Part shown: positions 48,004-59,558 of the stretch, piece by piece
Numbering within the stretch: position 1 is the first letter of the stretch
Layout: each line of letters starts with the position of its first letter
Assembly: GCA_018894105.1 (NCBI GenBank)
Contig: CM032126.1
Span: 7,219,001 to 7,283,000, forward strand
From: Jacaranda mimosifolia
Taxonomy: Eukaryota; Streptophyta; Magnoliopsida; Lamiales; Bignoniaceae
Direction: 5' to 3'
DNA: 64,000 bases
The notes under the pieces: generated by a model
The model's input: the letters and a program-made list of their open reading frames with translations, nothing else
Database searches by the model: none
What the model was told of the DNA's origin: nothing
Program-made: the position numbers and the translations under genes

Positions 48004-49164
48004 TGGGTTCTTTTTTCTTTTCTTTTTTAAAAATAATTTTAATTAATTAATTAATTAATTTAATGAAATTATTTTAAATATATTTATATATTTATATAGT
48101 ATTAGTATTAATAAAAAATAATGATCTTTTTTTTACTTATTGTATTTATTTAAATTATCAAAGCATATTAAAATGATTAAAATTATTAAATTGCTTATTT
48201 AAAATTAAATTATATTATTAGGATGATAGTTTTAGATTTTATATTTATTCTTAAATATTTATTTTAGTTAATAAATAAAGAAAATTATATTTAACAATAT
48301 TATTTTAAATAATATTTATTATTTTAATATTATAAAATATATAATTCAAAATTATGAAGTTATGTTATCTAATATAATAATTTTTAAAAAAAATTTTAAT
48401 TATTATTTTTAAATATGTATCAAGTATTTAATGTACTAAAAATGCGAACCAACAACTTATTGTACAATTAACAACAAAATGTTGTAAAAAGATACATGCC
48501 ATTTAATTTAACGATACCTCATATGAGGTAAATACAAATATATCTTACCGTAGACATGCCTTTGTTTGTTTAACTTCAAGTTTGATTTAAAACTAACTTT
48601 GTAAAAATGCAATAAAATTCAGTTTAAATAAATAGTAAAATATGATTTAATAGTATAAAAAAGACTTTAAACTTAATACTATTCCACTTAAATTTGATTG
48701 AATATCTTATATATATATATATATATATCGCTTTAGAAAGTATGATCTCGTGGCTTTTTCTTCTTCTTCTCCTTTCTTTTTACTCAAAAATTTTTAATCA
48801 CATTATCATACTTCGTAAGAATTTTCTTTTATTTTGTATTTTTAATTTTGAGTTCACTTTTTATAAATAAATAGCCAAATATTGAGATTCGATTAATTAA
48901 TATGTTTGAGTTATATAAATTCATCATATATGATAGATTATCAAACAAAATCAGCTAATTCGACTCTATATTTTATTACATAGTTATTAATGAAATTAAC
49001 ATTGAATGACCAATAAATTATTTATGGATAGAAAAATTAATATCTTAAATTTTATGAAATAATTTTATATTAAACTTATACAAATTTTTATTTGTACTAT
49101 CGTTAATTGTTAAAATAATATATTAAACAAATAACTAGAATCAATAAATAAGTTTATATGCATA

Positions 49165-49650
49165 TCACTAAAAAAAAAAAAATTTAGTGACAAAATAATA
49201 AGTGATAATACAAAAGTTGTTACTAATTATAGATATTAGGTGATAAAAAATTTTATTTTGTCAACTTAATGATTTTTACAAACTAAATAGTGACCATAAT
49301 AGTGTTTAAGTTGTCACCTTACTGATACCCAAATAGTGACAACTTAGGAACAATGAAAATCTTGTCACAAATTATAGTAGTAATTTTTATTGTTACTAAG
49401 TTGCCACTACAGGGGTACCACTAATTGTTAATGGTGACAAGTTAAAACATTAATTTTTGTCACTAATGAGTCATATTGTGACAAAACAAAAGTTATTATC
49501 ACCTAAAAAATATTACTAGTGACAAAATAATAAGTGATAGTATAAAAATTATCACTAATGATATATATATATATATATATATATCATTAGTGATAATTTT
49601 TATACTATCACTTATTATTTTGTCACTAGTATAATATTTTTTCGTAGTGA
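49165..49650. mobile_element. CACTA-like MITE with large internal hairpin
   Basis: It starts TCACTAAAAAAA and ends TTTTTTCGTAGTGA. Both ends lead into TAGTGACAAAATAATAAGTG-type repeats. The 3-base sequence ATA flanks both sides (49162-49164 and 49651-49653). It is 486 bases with no coding, and its right third is a long perfect palindrome. Confidence 0.65.
49515..49630. repeat. Perfect 116-base inverted repeat (hairpin)
   Basis: A 46-base left arm (49515-49560) and right arm (49585-49630) are exact complements around a 24-base AT repeat that is itself self-complementary. A 10-base outer extension (49505-49514 with 49633-49642) continues after a two-base bulge. In RNA or single-stranded DNA this would form a hairpin of about 68 pairs. 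Confidence 0.95.
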
Positions 49651-49806
49651 ATATTTGTTTATGATAACACGACTGAAAGTAGAAACGAAAAGTTTCTTCT
49701 AATATATATTAACTAATATAATTATGATATGATAGTGGAAAAAAGGTTTCCCACGCGCCTATAAATATGGGTATATAAATTTTGCTACTTCTCTAACTTA
49801 GATTTA

Positions 49807-50111
49807 GAGGGTATTTAGGTGAGTTTTTAAGCTTTTCACAAAATATTTTATAAGATGTTTGAGAGTTTATAAGATGTCAAAAAGTAAAAAGTTCACAACT
49901 TATTTATAAAATCTTAACAAACTCTCTTAATTTTAATCGTATTAATTATAAAATTATCACTACTAACATTTTAAATGCCCCAACACCTTATTTTATCCAA
50001 ACACTTTAAGAACTTATTAAAAAAAAGTTTTAGCATCTTATAAGCTCCAAAATATTTTATAAGATGCTAAAACTTAAAATACATTTTAAATAAATTTAGC
50101 TAAACACTCTC
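49807..50111. mobile_element. MITE, GRGGGTGTTTGG family, copy 1
   Basis: The ends GAGGGTATTTAGGTGAG and AAATTTAGCTAAACACTCTC are inverted repeats flanked by TTA (49804-49806 and 50112-50114), a PIF/Harbinger-type duplication. It is 305 bases with repeated TTATAAGATGTT motifs inside. Confidence 0.75.
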
Positions 50112-50114
50112 TTA

Positions 50115-50555
50115 GTTGAAGATTGATTTAGTAATTTACTTAGCATTGGGTAAAATTTATGATAAAATTAAGAGTATTTGATTTTGAAGATAATCGTTGT
50201 TAAATATTATTTTTTATCTATATATTTCCTTTTAAGTAACTAAAAGTTTTATCAATAAAAATCAATAGTTAGATATCTACTCGGTAAATCGAATTTAATT
50301 CTAAATTTTAAAATGCTTCCGTACTATTTACATATTTATTGGAAATGTAGCAACCAAAACAGAGGAATTTATCAGACCTTAGCATCCACCAACATTGCTG
50401 ACCCATATTTTCCAAATTAATAATGATTTTAGGTTGGAAAGGAGTTTATCTGTATCTTAAGATTGTGTTTGGTGGGCTACATTTGGTGGGTAGATGAAAT
50501 TATTCTTCTGTGCTTAGTGAGCTAGTAATAGGAAACGCCAGATTATTTGGTTGGA
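50115..50555. other. Unassigned spacer
   Basis: A/T-rich DNA, with a less A/T-rich portion near 50350-50420. Nothing recognised. Confidence 0.4.
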
Positions 50556-50558
50556 TAA

Positions 50559-50900
50559 AAGCCCGTTTGGGTTCATTTTCCATACTCCATTTTTATATTT
50601 TTTACTTTTTGAAAATAGAAACACATCACTTTTTACACATTTTCACCCGACATAATTTTCATTTTCATTCGCAAAACACATTCTCCAATAACATATATAT
50701 ATATATATATCTCCTCTCTCTATTTTATTATTTCTATCTCTCTCAATCTATAACTTACTAAACCCAACATAATCATTACTTTTCTAATAATCTATCCAAA
50801 TACAAATTCATTTTCAACTCATTTTTACTAATTAACTTTTTAAAATTTGAAAATAATGAAAATGAAAACTAAAAATGAAAAAATAAAATAAAGGGGCCCT
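50559..50900. mobile_element. MITE with TAA duplication (PIF/Harbinger-like), copy 2
   Basis: It starts AAGCCCGTTTGGGTTC and ends AAAGGGGCCCT, flanked by TAA (50556-50558 and 50901-50903). It is 342 bases. The interior includes CATTTTCATT tracts and an (AT)n run near 50693-50711, as in the element at 46266-46672. Confidence 0.6.
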
Positions 50901-50903
50901 TAA

Positions 50904-51513
50904 GTAATCACAAGTACCCCATTGATGGGTCTCGATTGTTTGCCAAGATTGCCTAGGATAGATGTGTAATCCAAAGTAATAATTATTTGGTTATCACAAT
51001 AAAGCTCATAATTAATAATATTTTTTCAAATATAAAATTACACTTAATATGAATTTAGTTTGTAAAGTTATAAACTAATATCCATAAACATATCAAATAT
51101 AAAATAGTTTAATTTAAAAAATAAGTGTATAGTATTATAAAATTCGAAAGTTAATTACTTTTTCGAAACAAAACAAAACTCTTTTCTAGGTAATAATAAA
51201 TTATAAATTATTTGAGAAAAAAATTAAAAATACAGACTTGCAACAACACCATAGATATTTAAATCTTTTAAATGAAGATAATTCAATTATTAGAACAAGA
51301 TTAGGGATGAAATTGATATTTTACATTTAGCATAAGTTATAATCCTAAGCGTCCAAACAATTGATTGTATTAAAATTAGGACATCCAAATTAGTAATCTA
51401 AGCAAATAAACAAAGTATTAATGTATTTTTTAGATAATGAATTCTATACTTATCAATCACATTTAATCCTTTCATGACAAGCAAACAAGCTCTTAGTATT
51501 ATCAGATATAACG
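50904..51513. other. A/T-rich spacer
   Basis: No gene, terminal repeat or motif was recognised in these 610 bases. Confidence 0.4.
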
Positions 51514-52763
51514 GCTTGTTTTTTAAGATTTTGGATATGCTATATAGAAAGTTTTTTGGAAGAATGTATTTTAAGAGGTGAAATTAGGGAGTGTCCAATT
51601 ATTTATTTTTGTTTCCAGGGAATGCGGAAAATGATTTTAGGGATAAAATTGTTTGTTTGCAAATATTTTGTGGAGAATAAATTTTAATGTAAATGTCAAA
51701 TTACACACTTCTTCTACTGAGTTTGAAGGGTGAAATTATTTTTTTATATAATTTATTAATATATATTTATAGTTGGATTATTAGTGTATGCATATATATT
51801 TTAGATGATTGGTACATAATTGTGAGGAATTGATGTGTAAAGAATTGAATTATTGATATTTTTAAAGTTTTTTATAAATCCTAAAAATATAATATGATTT
51901 ATTATTGGATATAGATTTCTTAGAAAAATAAAAATCTTAACTAACTAAAAATAACAGATGATGATAATAATTAATATAAAAATACATGTTATTAATTAAT
52001 AAATATTAAACGATATAGTTAAATGATTTATTAAAATATTTATCAAAAATCAAAATTTTTAAGTGTATTACTAAACAGAATATGAATTCTTAAACAAATT
52101 AATTTATTAATCAATAATTTCTAAATGAATTTTTAACGAATTAAACAAAACTTTTTTACATTAATTCTTAAGCAGAATATTAAAGCTTTTAATTGTTAAA
52201 TTAACTATAAATTTTAATAAAAATAAATTGTATATATTTTTATATTTTAAATTATTTAACAGAAAATTAAAAAAAATTAGATTTCTAAATGGAAATTTTA
52301 ATTTAATTAGTAATTTTTTACATTTTCTTATATGAGTATATATATAATTCTTAATCAGACTATTACAACTATAAAATTTATAGATGAAATTTAAATTTTT
52401 AGACAATTAACATTAATTAAATGTATTTGTAATCAAATTGAAATATATTTTTATACATTTTATCATTTATTAATTTGATAATTGAGAGAGTAATAATTGT
52501 GAAATAAATATTTTAAATTGTACGTGAGACATAATAAAAACGTGAGTAGAGAGAGAATAAAGAAATGCGAGAGAGCGGCAGCTTTTTGTGTAGGTAGGTT
52601 CTAGGTTTTAGGTTCCGCCCCCCCCCCCCCCCCCCCCCCCCCCCCAAGGTCTGGGTATAAGATTATTTTGTTTTATATAAGTTAAAATTGAAGAATGTAT
52701 TAATATGTTCCATAATATTTTGAGAATTAAAAAATATTTTCAAAAAATTAATCAAACAAAGTC
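51514..52763. mobile_element. Dispersed non-coding element, family E copy 1
   Basis: It shares ordered blocks with 54770-56182: AAATTGTTTGTTTG(C/G)AAAT, TAAATTTTAnTGTA(A/T)ATGTCAAAT near the left, and GTTAAAATTGAAGAAT then AAAAATATTTT near the right. The ends (TTTTGGATATGC near 51526 and AATCAAACAAAGTC at 52763) are weak inverted repeats. Boundaries are approximate. It contains the poly-C tract. Confidence 0.5.
52618..52645. repeat. Uninterrupted poly-C tract, 28 bases
   Basis: A run of 28 C residues after TTCCG and before AAGG. Such a tract is rare in plant DNA. It lies inside element E1 at the place where its relative E2 has a TG/GA microsatellite. Confidence 0.95.
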
Positions 52764-54249
52764 AAAATTATCCACCACGCCAACCAAAAAACTGTCCATT
52801 TGGGTGGCTTATACGGTCAGCAACTCTTATCAATCTATTTTGAATCACTTTCCATACCAAACATGCTATCTATACCTATAAGCATTGATTTTAAAAGTGG
52901 ACCCAATAAAGGATTGATGATATTATTGGTTGCTGATTTGATTAATTGGACTATTGATTTCGACTAATATAGCATCATATTATTTAATAATTATATTTAA
53001 ATTTTAAAGTATATAATATCATAATATTAAATAAAAAATAAAAATTCCTATAATATAGGAAAAATTATTTTAAAAAATATTAATTCTCTAAAAAGGTACC
53101 ACGTCACAATTAGTTAATTATAAATATTTAATTTAAAATAATATAATACAATTATTTAACATTAATTCAAGTGATTGTCCCTTTCATGTTTCAAATCCAA
53201 GTCAAAATAAATTTTTCCACACTAAATGTCCAATATAATTTAAAAGAGATTAAACAAGATAAAATGACAAACTCAACATAAGTATCTATAAATACTAATT
53301 AAATTTCAATAATACAAATTCATATTTAAAAAAAAAAAATTACATGTCCAAAATCCTTAGTCATTATCTTCAACTCTCAATTCTTCTTTTTATTTTTGTA
53401 TTTTTTTTTAATTTTAAAATTTTAAATTTAAAACAAAATAAATAGGTGAATTGATGGTAAACATGTCGAATTAATATCGATCAAATAGATTTTTTATCAG
53501 GTTTAATCAGTTAGTACCAAGTTAATTAATGCCTAATTTTCAAACTTTATCCAGATTGGAGTGGCCTCCGATTATCAGATCAATCGGTTCATCGGCCGAT
53601 CTGATACGACTTTCAAAGCATTGCTATAAGTGATTAATTTTATACTTTTTTGGGGAAAAAAAAAAGTCACACTTTATGGTGAGCAACGATTTGAACTAAA
53701 CATGACTACACTGACTGTGTAGGTCAGAGTTTCAACTATAGTAAAATAGTTGCTTGTTATTATCATTTTTTTTAATACAAAAATTTAAAGAAAGTTACAA
53801 CGTAATTATTAGATAATCGAAAAGCCTCATTTCTAAATTAAATAAAAAATAAAGGTTTGTGTTGATAGTAGATGACATAAGCTGAAAGGCCTTGAAATTT
53901 TTTCTGGTTTTTTAAGACCAGTTGACCCAAATGAGTTTTGAAACAAACACAAGAGGATTGAAAAGTTTTGTAGGGGATATCGATTTGTATATTTTTCTCA
54001 TTTTTATAGTAAAAACTTTCTCTGTTTTATTCATGAATGTAAGCATCTCTAGTCGAATCATGTTAAATTTTTATATCTAATTTCTCCTCTCTTTTTTTCC
54101 TTCTATTTTTGTGTAATTATGCATGCAAATTTATTGTTTTTCATACTATATGTTTGTCATAATACTAGTAAAAAATTAAATGCTAGTGTTCCCGAATATA
54201 ATTTTACAATTTACAATCCAACTTGATTATTTTGCTTGACTCCCAACAT
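52764..54249. other. A/T-rich intergenic DNA
   Basis: No gene recognised. A more mixed-composition stretch at about 53450-53640 (containing GGTTCATCGGCCGATCTG) may be a transposon fragment, but no ends could be set. Confidence 0.4.
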
Positions 54250-54252
54250 TAA

Positions 54253-54638
54253 GAGGGTGTTTGGGTGAGCTTATAAGTTCCTTAAAATATCTTATAAGAT
54301 ATTTAAGAGCTTATAAGATGATAAAAACTGTTAGGTAAATTTTTTTAAAAGAGAGCATATAAGATCTTAAAATAAGATGTTAGGATATTATAAACTCTTT
54401 TAAAATAGTAAGGAGACCTTAATTTATTTTTAAGATCTTAATAAACTCATTTATTTTTAATTATTTTAATTACAAAATTGCCATTACTAACATCTTATAA
54501 GTTCTAAGATATTATTTTATCCAAATACTCCAATAACTTATTTTAAAAATAAGATCTAACATCTTATAAATTTCAAACACATCTCATAAGGTATAAAAAT
54601 TTATAAAATGCTTTAAATAAACTTAGCCAAACACCCTT
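54253..54638. mobile_element. MITE, GRGGGTGTTTGG family, copy 2
   Basis: It starts GAGGGTGTTTGGGTGAGC and ends AAACTTAGCCAAACACCCTT, flanked by TAA (54250-54252 and 54639-54641). It is 386 bases. The interior has the same CTTATAAGAT repeats as the copy at 49807-50111. Confidence 0.8.
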
Positions 54639-54769
54639 TAAATCTTCATACATAATTTTACGATTTTGTCATTGTTGCTCCATTCATGAGAAGGAAACCC
54701 TTCTCCTTGAGTTACAAAATTATTTATTTGAACTTTTCACAGAAAATTATTTAGCATGCCTAAGGCTTT

Positions 54770-55939
54770 GTTTGGATGCATTTTGGGTGAATTCTAGAAA
54801 ATATTTTGAATAAAGGTGTTTTGGAAGTTAAAATTGGGGAATATGTTCAATGTTTGGTTTTATTTAGGAAAACACAAAAAATGAAATTGTTTGTTTGGAA
54901 ATGTTTTGTAAGAGATAAATTTTACTGTATATGTCAAATCAGTAACTTTTTTGTTGGGTTTGTAGGGTAAAATTGTATTTTTTTCATTTAATAAATATAT
55001 ATGGATATATATGGTTAATTGATGTATGTATGTGTATATTCGTAATGATTGATATATGATTGTGGTGAAGTGATGTGTATAATTTAATTTTAAACTTAAA
55101 AAATTTATAATTAAGGAAATTATTATGGCATAATAATTTGATAAAATGAATACAAATTATGAAACAAAAATAATATTATTTAATTATAAAACTTTATTTA
55201 ATGATAACTAAGCAAAAAATGGATAAACGTATTATTATGCACTACTAATTAAGTTTTTTTTTAAATTTCTGTAATTAATAATATTAATAGTAATTAATTA
55301 AGTAAAATTTGAAATAATTTTGATAATATATTAATTAGGTAGTAATCATTAATATATTCACTAATTTAAATAATATTTTAATAAGATTTTAATTAATAAT
55401 ATATTTACTAGTAAATATACAGTTAACAAAAATATTATTTATATTTCAATAAATATGTAATTATTAATATATTAACTGTTTAATTAAATAATTAAATAAT
55501 TAAATATAAATATGTAATAATTAGTATAAAAACTAGTAAATAAATAATTAAATATATATATATATATAAAAAAAATAAAATAATAAAATTATGTATTAAC
55601 TTATTAAATAAGATAATCTAAATATGAAATATACTTAACATATTTACTTTGTAATTAGTAAATGATACATTGAATCATAAATTAGTTATTCATAAATAAT
55701 ATAATTTAATTGAAAATAAAAGAAATAAATAAAATAAGATTTTCAAATTATTGTTAATTTTTTAAATATTTTTTAGATGATTATGTTAATTTATTTGATT
55801 AGTATTTTATTGAATGTTTTAGATTGTTTAAAGAATTATCACACTATATTTAATTTTTTTGGTTAAATTTATAACTAAATGCAAAAAGAAAATAAAAAAA
55901 TTTAATTAATAAAGTTTTAATATTTTCATATTTGTAATA

Positions 55940-56007
<68 letters not shown>

Positions 56008-56182
56008 ATGGGTGATGTGCAAGGTAAAATACGAAAAAGAAGGGTAGATATACTTTTTTTGCTTTTGGGGGGTATTTTGGAAATAAAAAAAGTATTTTGA
56101 GAGTTAAAATTGAAGAATATATGGTTCATTTATTATTATTTTGAAGAGTTGAAAAATATTTTTACAAAAACGAAATAAATAT
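54770..56182. mobile_element. Dispersed non-coding element, family E copy 2
   Basis: It starts near CTTTGTTTGGATGCATTTTG and ends near TACAAAAACGAAATAAATA; the left and right ends are related as weak inverted repeats. It shares its ordered blocks with E1 and with the partial copy at 63778. Its 1.4 kb are mostly extremely A/T-rich. Ends are approximate and no target duplication is clear. Confidence 0.5.
55941..56004. repeat. (GT)10(GA)22 compound microsatellite
   Basis: GT units (55941-55960) pass directly into GA units (55961-56004). It lies inside element E2. Confidence 0.95.
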
Positions 56183-56824
56183 AAGCTAATATTTTCTATC
56201 TACTCATATATATATATGTATTATATTTATACATATATACTATAAAAAAATTTAATTTGAATATCAAATTTTATACATATAAATGTAAAGACAATAATAC
56301 ACACTAATTGAATGCTCAACCTCTACCAGTCTACCTACCCACATATATTGTTTTCGGACAAAACAATACAGGCAATATCTCCGAAACAACCATGTACACG
56401 ATGTCATAAAAAACCACCAATCCAGTTGAGGACAAAAGGTGGAATCCTTAACCCTCGGTATTTGAAACTTTTGAGCCACCATGTTAGAACAAACTAAACT
56501 TCTAAAAGAGAATGACCTACCACAGTTGACTTGTGGAGTCAAGTCAGCTGCACTTTTGTCCTTTTTATTTTTTATTTTCCTCACTAAATAAATTCTTTAA
56601 TATGTCATTTTGTTCACATTGAGACAACTAAACTAAATGAAACCAAATAAAAATGTGGACAAAATGAGTATCGAGTTGCCAGTGACTTCATAAAATTGAC
56701 TCGATAGTGAAGCCGTTGTTGTTGTTGTCTATACATGGACGGAACACTTAGGACTTAAGAAAGAATTTGAACTTGTTGTAATCCAATACCCCTAAACTTT
56801 AAGTTTATCGGGTGTTTCCAATAG
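56183..56824. other. Unassigned segment with a 106-codon minus-strand frame
   Basis: Bases 56280-56580 are less A/T-rich than the surroundings. A minus-strand frame (56264-56584) is cysteine- and aromatic-rich but shows no recognisable domain, signal or splice context. It may be a gene relic; I would not annotate it as a gene. Confidence 0.3.
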
Positions 56825-57571
56825 CATTTTTATGGGGGCTAACAACAATTTATCCCTCTGTATTTTAAAAAATAGGTAATTTACCCCATATAAAAAATAA
56901 ATGTTTAATATACATTCCTATGTTTTAAAAAACTACGCACACCGTCTCCCTCTTCTCATTTGATATTCATTTAACATAATTTTAATATAAAAAAATTAAT
57001 TTACCCTTAATCATTTAACATATTTTCAATTCAATTTAAATAACCTTTTATTATTATTTTTTTCTTTCATTCTTTTCTTTTATTTTTATTTCTCATTTAT
57101 CTTTTCTTCCATTATTTCATATATTTCTCATTTTATACATATATAAAAATTTATCATTATTCCTCATTTCTCATTATTTCATATATTCTCATTTTATACA
57201 TATATAAATTTATTTATAAAATTAAAATCACTTTTATTTTTATTTTATGAATTATATTCATTTCCTTTATACCAATTTTTTTATTTTTAAAATTTAAAAC
57301 TATTTTTAACTTTTTTTATTTTTGTCTTTCTAATTTATTTATTTATTTATATATATATACACACATTATACAATAAATATAAAATATATAATATAATAAA
57401 CATAAATATATAAATACATAAACATATTTATGTATATATTTATAAATAAATATTTTATATTATATTTTATACCCCTACCCCCACCCCACCCCATCCCATC
57501 TTACCTGCCAATGCCCAACAGCGGCCATGGTCGCCCCTCTGCGAGTGGTGCCCATGGCCGCAGCTCCGAGG

Positions 57572-58690
57572 TAGGGGTAACAATTTTCGACACGACACGG
57601 ACCGACACGATATTATTGGGTTTGGGTTGGGAGTTCTTAGGTTGGGTCGATATTTGGTCGACCCAACAAACAATACAAAAATTATGAGTTGATTTAGGTT
57701 GGGTTTCGGGTAACCCGATAATAACCCCGAAAACACGATAATTTGATAGTTTTTCTATGTTTTTTGCATTTTTAAGTAATTAATTGTTATTTTTGAACAA
57801 TTTAACTCCAGATTGATTTGTAAGAATTAATGATTATTTACTACGTAAATCTTGACTATTTGGTAATATTGGGATGATTATTAATCATTAATGGGACGAA
57901 TAATATTTCTTTGTTGGAATTCAACTTCATTGTTGTCAAAATTAAGTTGTGCAAAACTTTTGATTTAACATGAAAATTTGTATATTATTGATGTTGTAGA
58001 GGAAATTAAATGAAATCCAATTATCAAATTGCTCTATGGTACAAAAGTTGGGCTGCTAGAGTATAATTTTGACTTTTTAAATTTTTTTTATATGAGTTGA
58101 CTTTTCTCAAAATCTTGGTATAAATTAGGGGTGGCAATTTTGACACGACATGATAATACGACACGAACCGACACGATATTATTGGGTTTGGGTTGGGGGT
58201 TATTGGGTTGGATCGACCCGATAAACAACATGAAAATTATGGGTTGATTTGGGTTGGGTTTCGGGTACCCGATAATAACCCAAAAATACGATAATTTGAT
58301 AGTTTTTCTATGTTTTTTGCATATTTAAGTAATGAATTGTTATTTTTGAACAATTTAACTCCAGGTTGATTTGTAAGAATTAATTATTATTATTTATTAC
58401 GTAAATCTTGACTATTTGGTAATGTTGGGATGATTATTAATCATTAATGGGACGAATAATATTTCTTTGTCGGAATTCAACTTCATTGCTATTAAAATTA
58501 AGTTGTGCAAAACTTTTGATTTAACATGAAAATTTGTATATTATTGAGTTGTAGAGGAAATAAAATGAAATCCAATTATCAAATTGCTCTATGGTACAAA
58601 AGTTGAGCTGCTAGAGTATAATCTTGACTTTTTCTAAATTTTTTATATAAGTTGATTTTTCTCAAAATTTTGGTATAAATTGATTATTTT
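57572..58690. repeat. Head-to-tail duplication inside the hAT-like element (period about 555)
   Basis: The terminus plus about 550 bases (57572-58126) is repeated from 58127 (TAGGGGTGGCAATTTTGACA) to about 58690. Blocks such as GGTTGATTTGTAAGAATTAA, TTGGGATGATTATTAATC and GCTCTATGGTACAAAAGTTG are nearly identical in both. The second unit has its own internal copy of the transposon end. Confidence 0.88.
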
Positions 58691-58912
58691 ATTAATATTC
58701 TAGTTGAACATAAAATGTGTAGGTTTTTAAGATGAATTATTAATGAAAAATAATTATATGTTGAAACGGGTTGGGTTCGGGTTGACACGAAAACTTTCAG
58801 GTTGGGTTAAGGTTGATGCTTATTGGGTTGGATTCGAGTTGAGCAAAAATTTGTGATATTCCTACCTCAACCCGACACGAAACAACCCAACACGACACGA
58901 TTGTCACCCCTA
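57572..58912. mobile_element. hAT-like element with internal duplication, in Mutator-like copy 2
   Basis: It starts TAGGGGTAACAATTTTCGAC and ends ACGATTGTCACCCCTA, which are inverted repeats. Flanks CTCCGAGG (57564-57571) and CTCTCAGG (58913-58920) match at 6 of 8 bases. ACACGA and GGGTTGGG motifs crowd both ends. It interrupts the GC-rich core of the host element. Confidence 0.75.
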
Positions 58913-59558
58913 CTCTCAGGGACCTCACGGCCATGGAGGCCACTGCTTGCCATGGGGGCCTCGCGTAGAGTAGCATCCATGAAGGCGGCCATGGAGGCCT
59001 CTACAAGCGGTGGCCATGGTTGCCTTTTTTTTTTGTTTTTTGTTTTTAAAATTCATCAGTGAGAGCTTCCAGCGGTGGATGGCGGCTGCCAGTGGGGGAT
59101 GCCGACTGCCAGTGGGGGTTGGTGGCAGCTGGGGGCATGGGGTAGTGATATATAATATATATATATACACATATATACTTGTATATAATATATGCATATA
59201 TATACACACATATATAATATATATACACATTATATATATGATAATATATTATGTTGTATATAATATTATATGTATATATATATTTTTTAAAAAATAATAT
59301 GATTTGATATAGACCGTTAATTTTTTAAAAGAAAATCCAACTATTGATGAATAAGGGCATAATTATCTTTTTATATAAAAAAATTTAAGCCCAAATGCAT
59401 GCACAGACGCGTGTCCTACTCCTATGTTCTCAGGGGGGCTCGTTGCATGATTTTTTAAAATATGAGAGTGTTCTTTGTCTATTTTTTTTTCACAGAGAAG
59501 TAATTTGCCCATTTTTCTTAACATATGGGGGTTATTTGTAAAAATTCCCATTTTTATG

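Larger units (their letters stand above)
46676..49161. other. A/T-rich intergenic DNA with a GC-rich island
   Basis: No gene was recognised. The region includes CACTA-like subterminal motifs (TTGTCACTA) near 46780-47060, AT microsatellites (for example 48709-48728), an AATT-repeat run at 48041-48060 and the GC-rich island at 47762-48003. It has no complete element that I can bound. Confidence 0.5.
56835..59548. mobile_element. Mutator-like element, copy 2
   Basis: It has the same long terminal inverted repeats as copy 1 (GGGGCTAACAACAATTTATC start; end equivalent to GTAAAAATTCC), flanked by the 10-base sequence CATTTTTATG (56825-56834 and 59549-59558). It is 2714 bases, of which 1341 are a nested hAT-like element. 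The left A/T-rich kilobase, the GC-rich core and the right A/T microsatellite zone align in order with copy 1. No transposase. Confidence 0.82.

Noticed and set aside
47617..48050. Overlapping tryptophan- and glycine-rich frames
   Set aside because: Three overlapping frames of low-complexity sequence begin in a microsatellite; they reflect G-rich DNA, not a protein.
56264..56584. 106-codon minus-strand frame as a gene
   Set aside because: No domain, no family resemblance and no promoter or splice context; kept only as an unassigned segment.
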